5,117 nt of DNA, from assembly GCA_024233835.1 (NCBI GenBank), contig JACKPC010000009.1:65001-70117 (forward strand), given 5' to 3'. Position 1 is the first letter of the stretch; every line of letters begins with the position of its first letter. The translations under genes and the position numbers were made by a program. The notes under the pieces were generated by a model, which saw only the letters and a list, made by a program, of their open reading frames with translations, made no database searches and was not told the DNA's origin. Of the stretch, positions 5,059 to 5,117 are shown one piece after another. This DNA comes from Leptospiraceae bacterium (GTDB lineage Bacteria; Spirochaetota; Leptospiria; Leptospirales; Leptospiraceae).

Positions 5059-5117
5059 AAATTTCTATACAACATCAAGCGACCCAAGCACTGCCTTCCC
5101 CCTTTCCTGCGACTTGT

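Noticed and set aside
5045..5117. Promoter for the membrane protein
   Set aside because: A TATAGA word is present, but the nearest TTG-containing -35 candidates are at about 3 and 12 bases instead of about 17.

Overview
The window is AT-rich bacterial DNA in which every gene I can support lies on the minus strand. Reading in the direction of transcription (high to low coordinates), it holds an unrecognised membrane protein (5044-4121), a gene-poor stretch of about 625 bases, and a tight four-gene operon (3494 to past position 1). The operon encodes a small transaldolase-family enzyme, a beta-hydroxyacid dehydrogenase (HIBADH/YihU-type), an AEC-family permease and a GPH/MelB-family sugar symporter that runs off the left edge. 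Intergenic gaps are 17, 2 and 12 bases, so the four genes are almost certainly co-transcribed. No RNA gene, CRISPR array, insertion sequence or plus-strand gene was found.

The organism cannot be fixed from the sequence. AT-rich codon use, a TTG start with a clear Shine-Dalgarno and a REP-like intergenic sequence would fit a spirochaete such as Leptospiraceae, but this is a weak guess.

The operon is the interesting part. The transaldolase keeps the Schiff-base lysine (K88, IKIP) but has FIGWGETNGE where phosphate-sugar transaldolases usually have FVGRIDD. The dehydrogenase has DAPVVKSK in place of the usual DAPVSGG substrate loop, which puts a lysine where E. coli sulfolactaldehyde reductase YihU has the sulfonate-binding arginine. 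The importer belongs to the same GPH family as the sulfoquinovose-cluster transporters YihO/YihP. Together these suggest catabolism of an anionic sugar, with sulfoquinovose through a sulfofructose-transaldolase (sulfo-TAL) route the leading hypothesis: import by the GPH carrier, cleavage by the transaldolase to sulfolactaldehyde, reduction to dihydroxypropanesulfonate (DHPS), and perhaps export by the AEC protein. The sulfoquinovosidase and isomerase that such a pathway needs are not in the window.

The region 3495-4120 holds several inverted repeats just upstream of the operon (candidate operators), a GC-richer spacer, a probable frameshifted gene remnant with a 9-base direct repeat at the frame change, a REP-like sequence, and a perfect 17-bp-arm hairpin just after the membrane-protein stop codon. 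That hairpin has no U-tract on either strand, so it is not a classical terminator.
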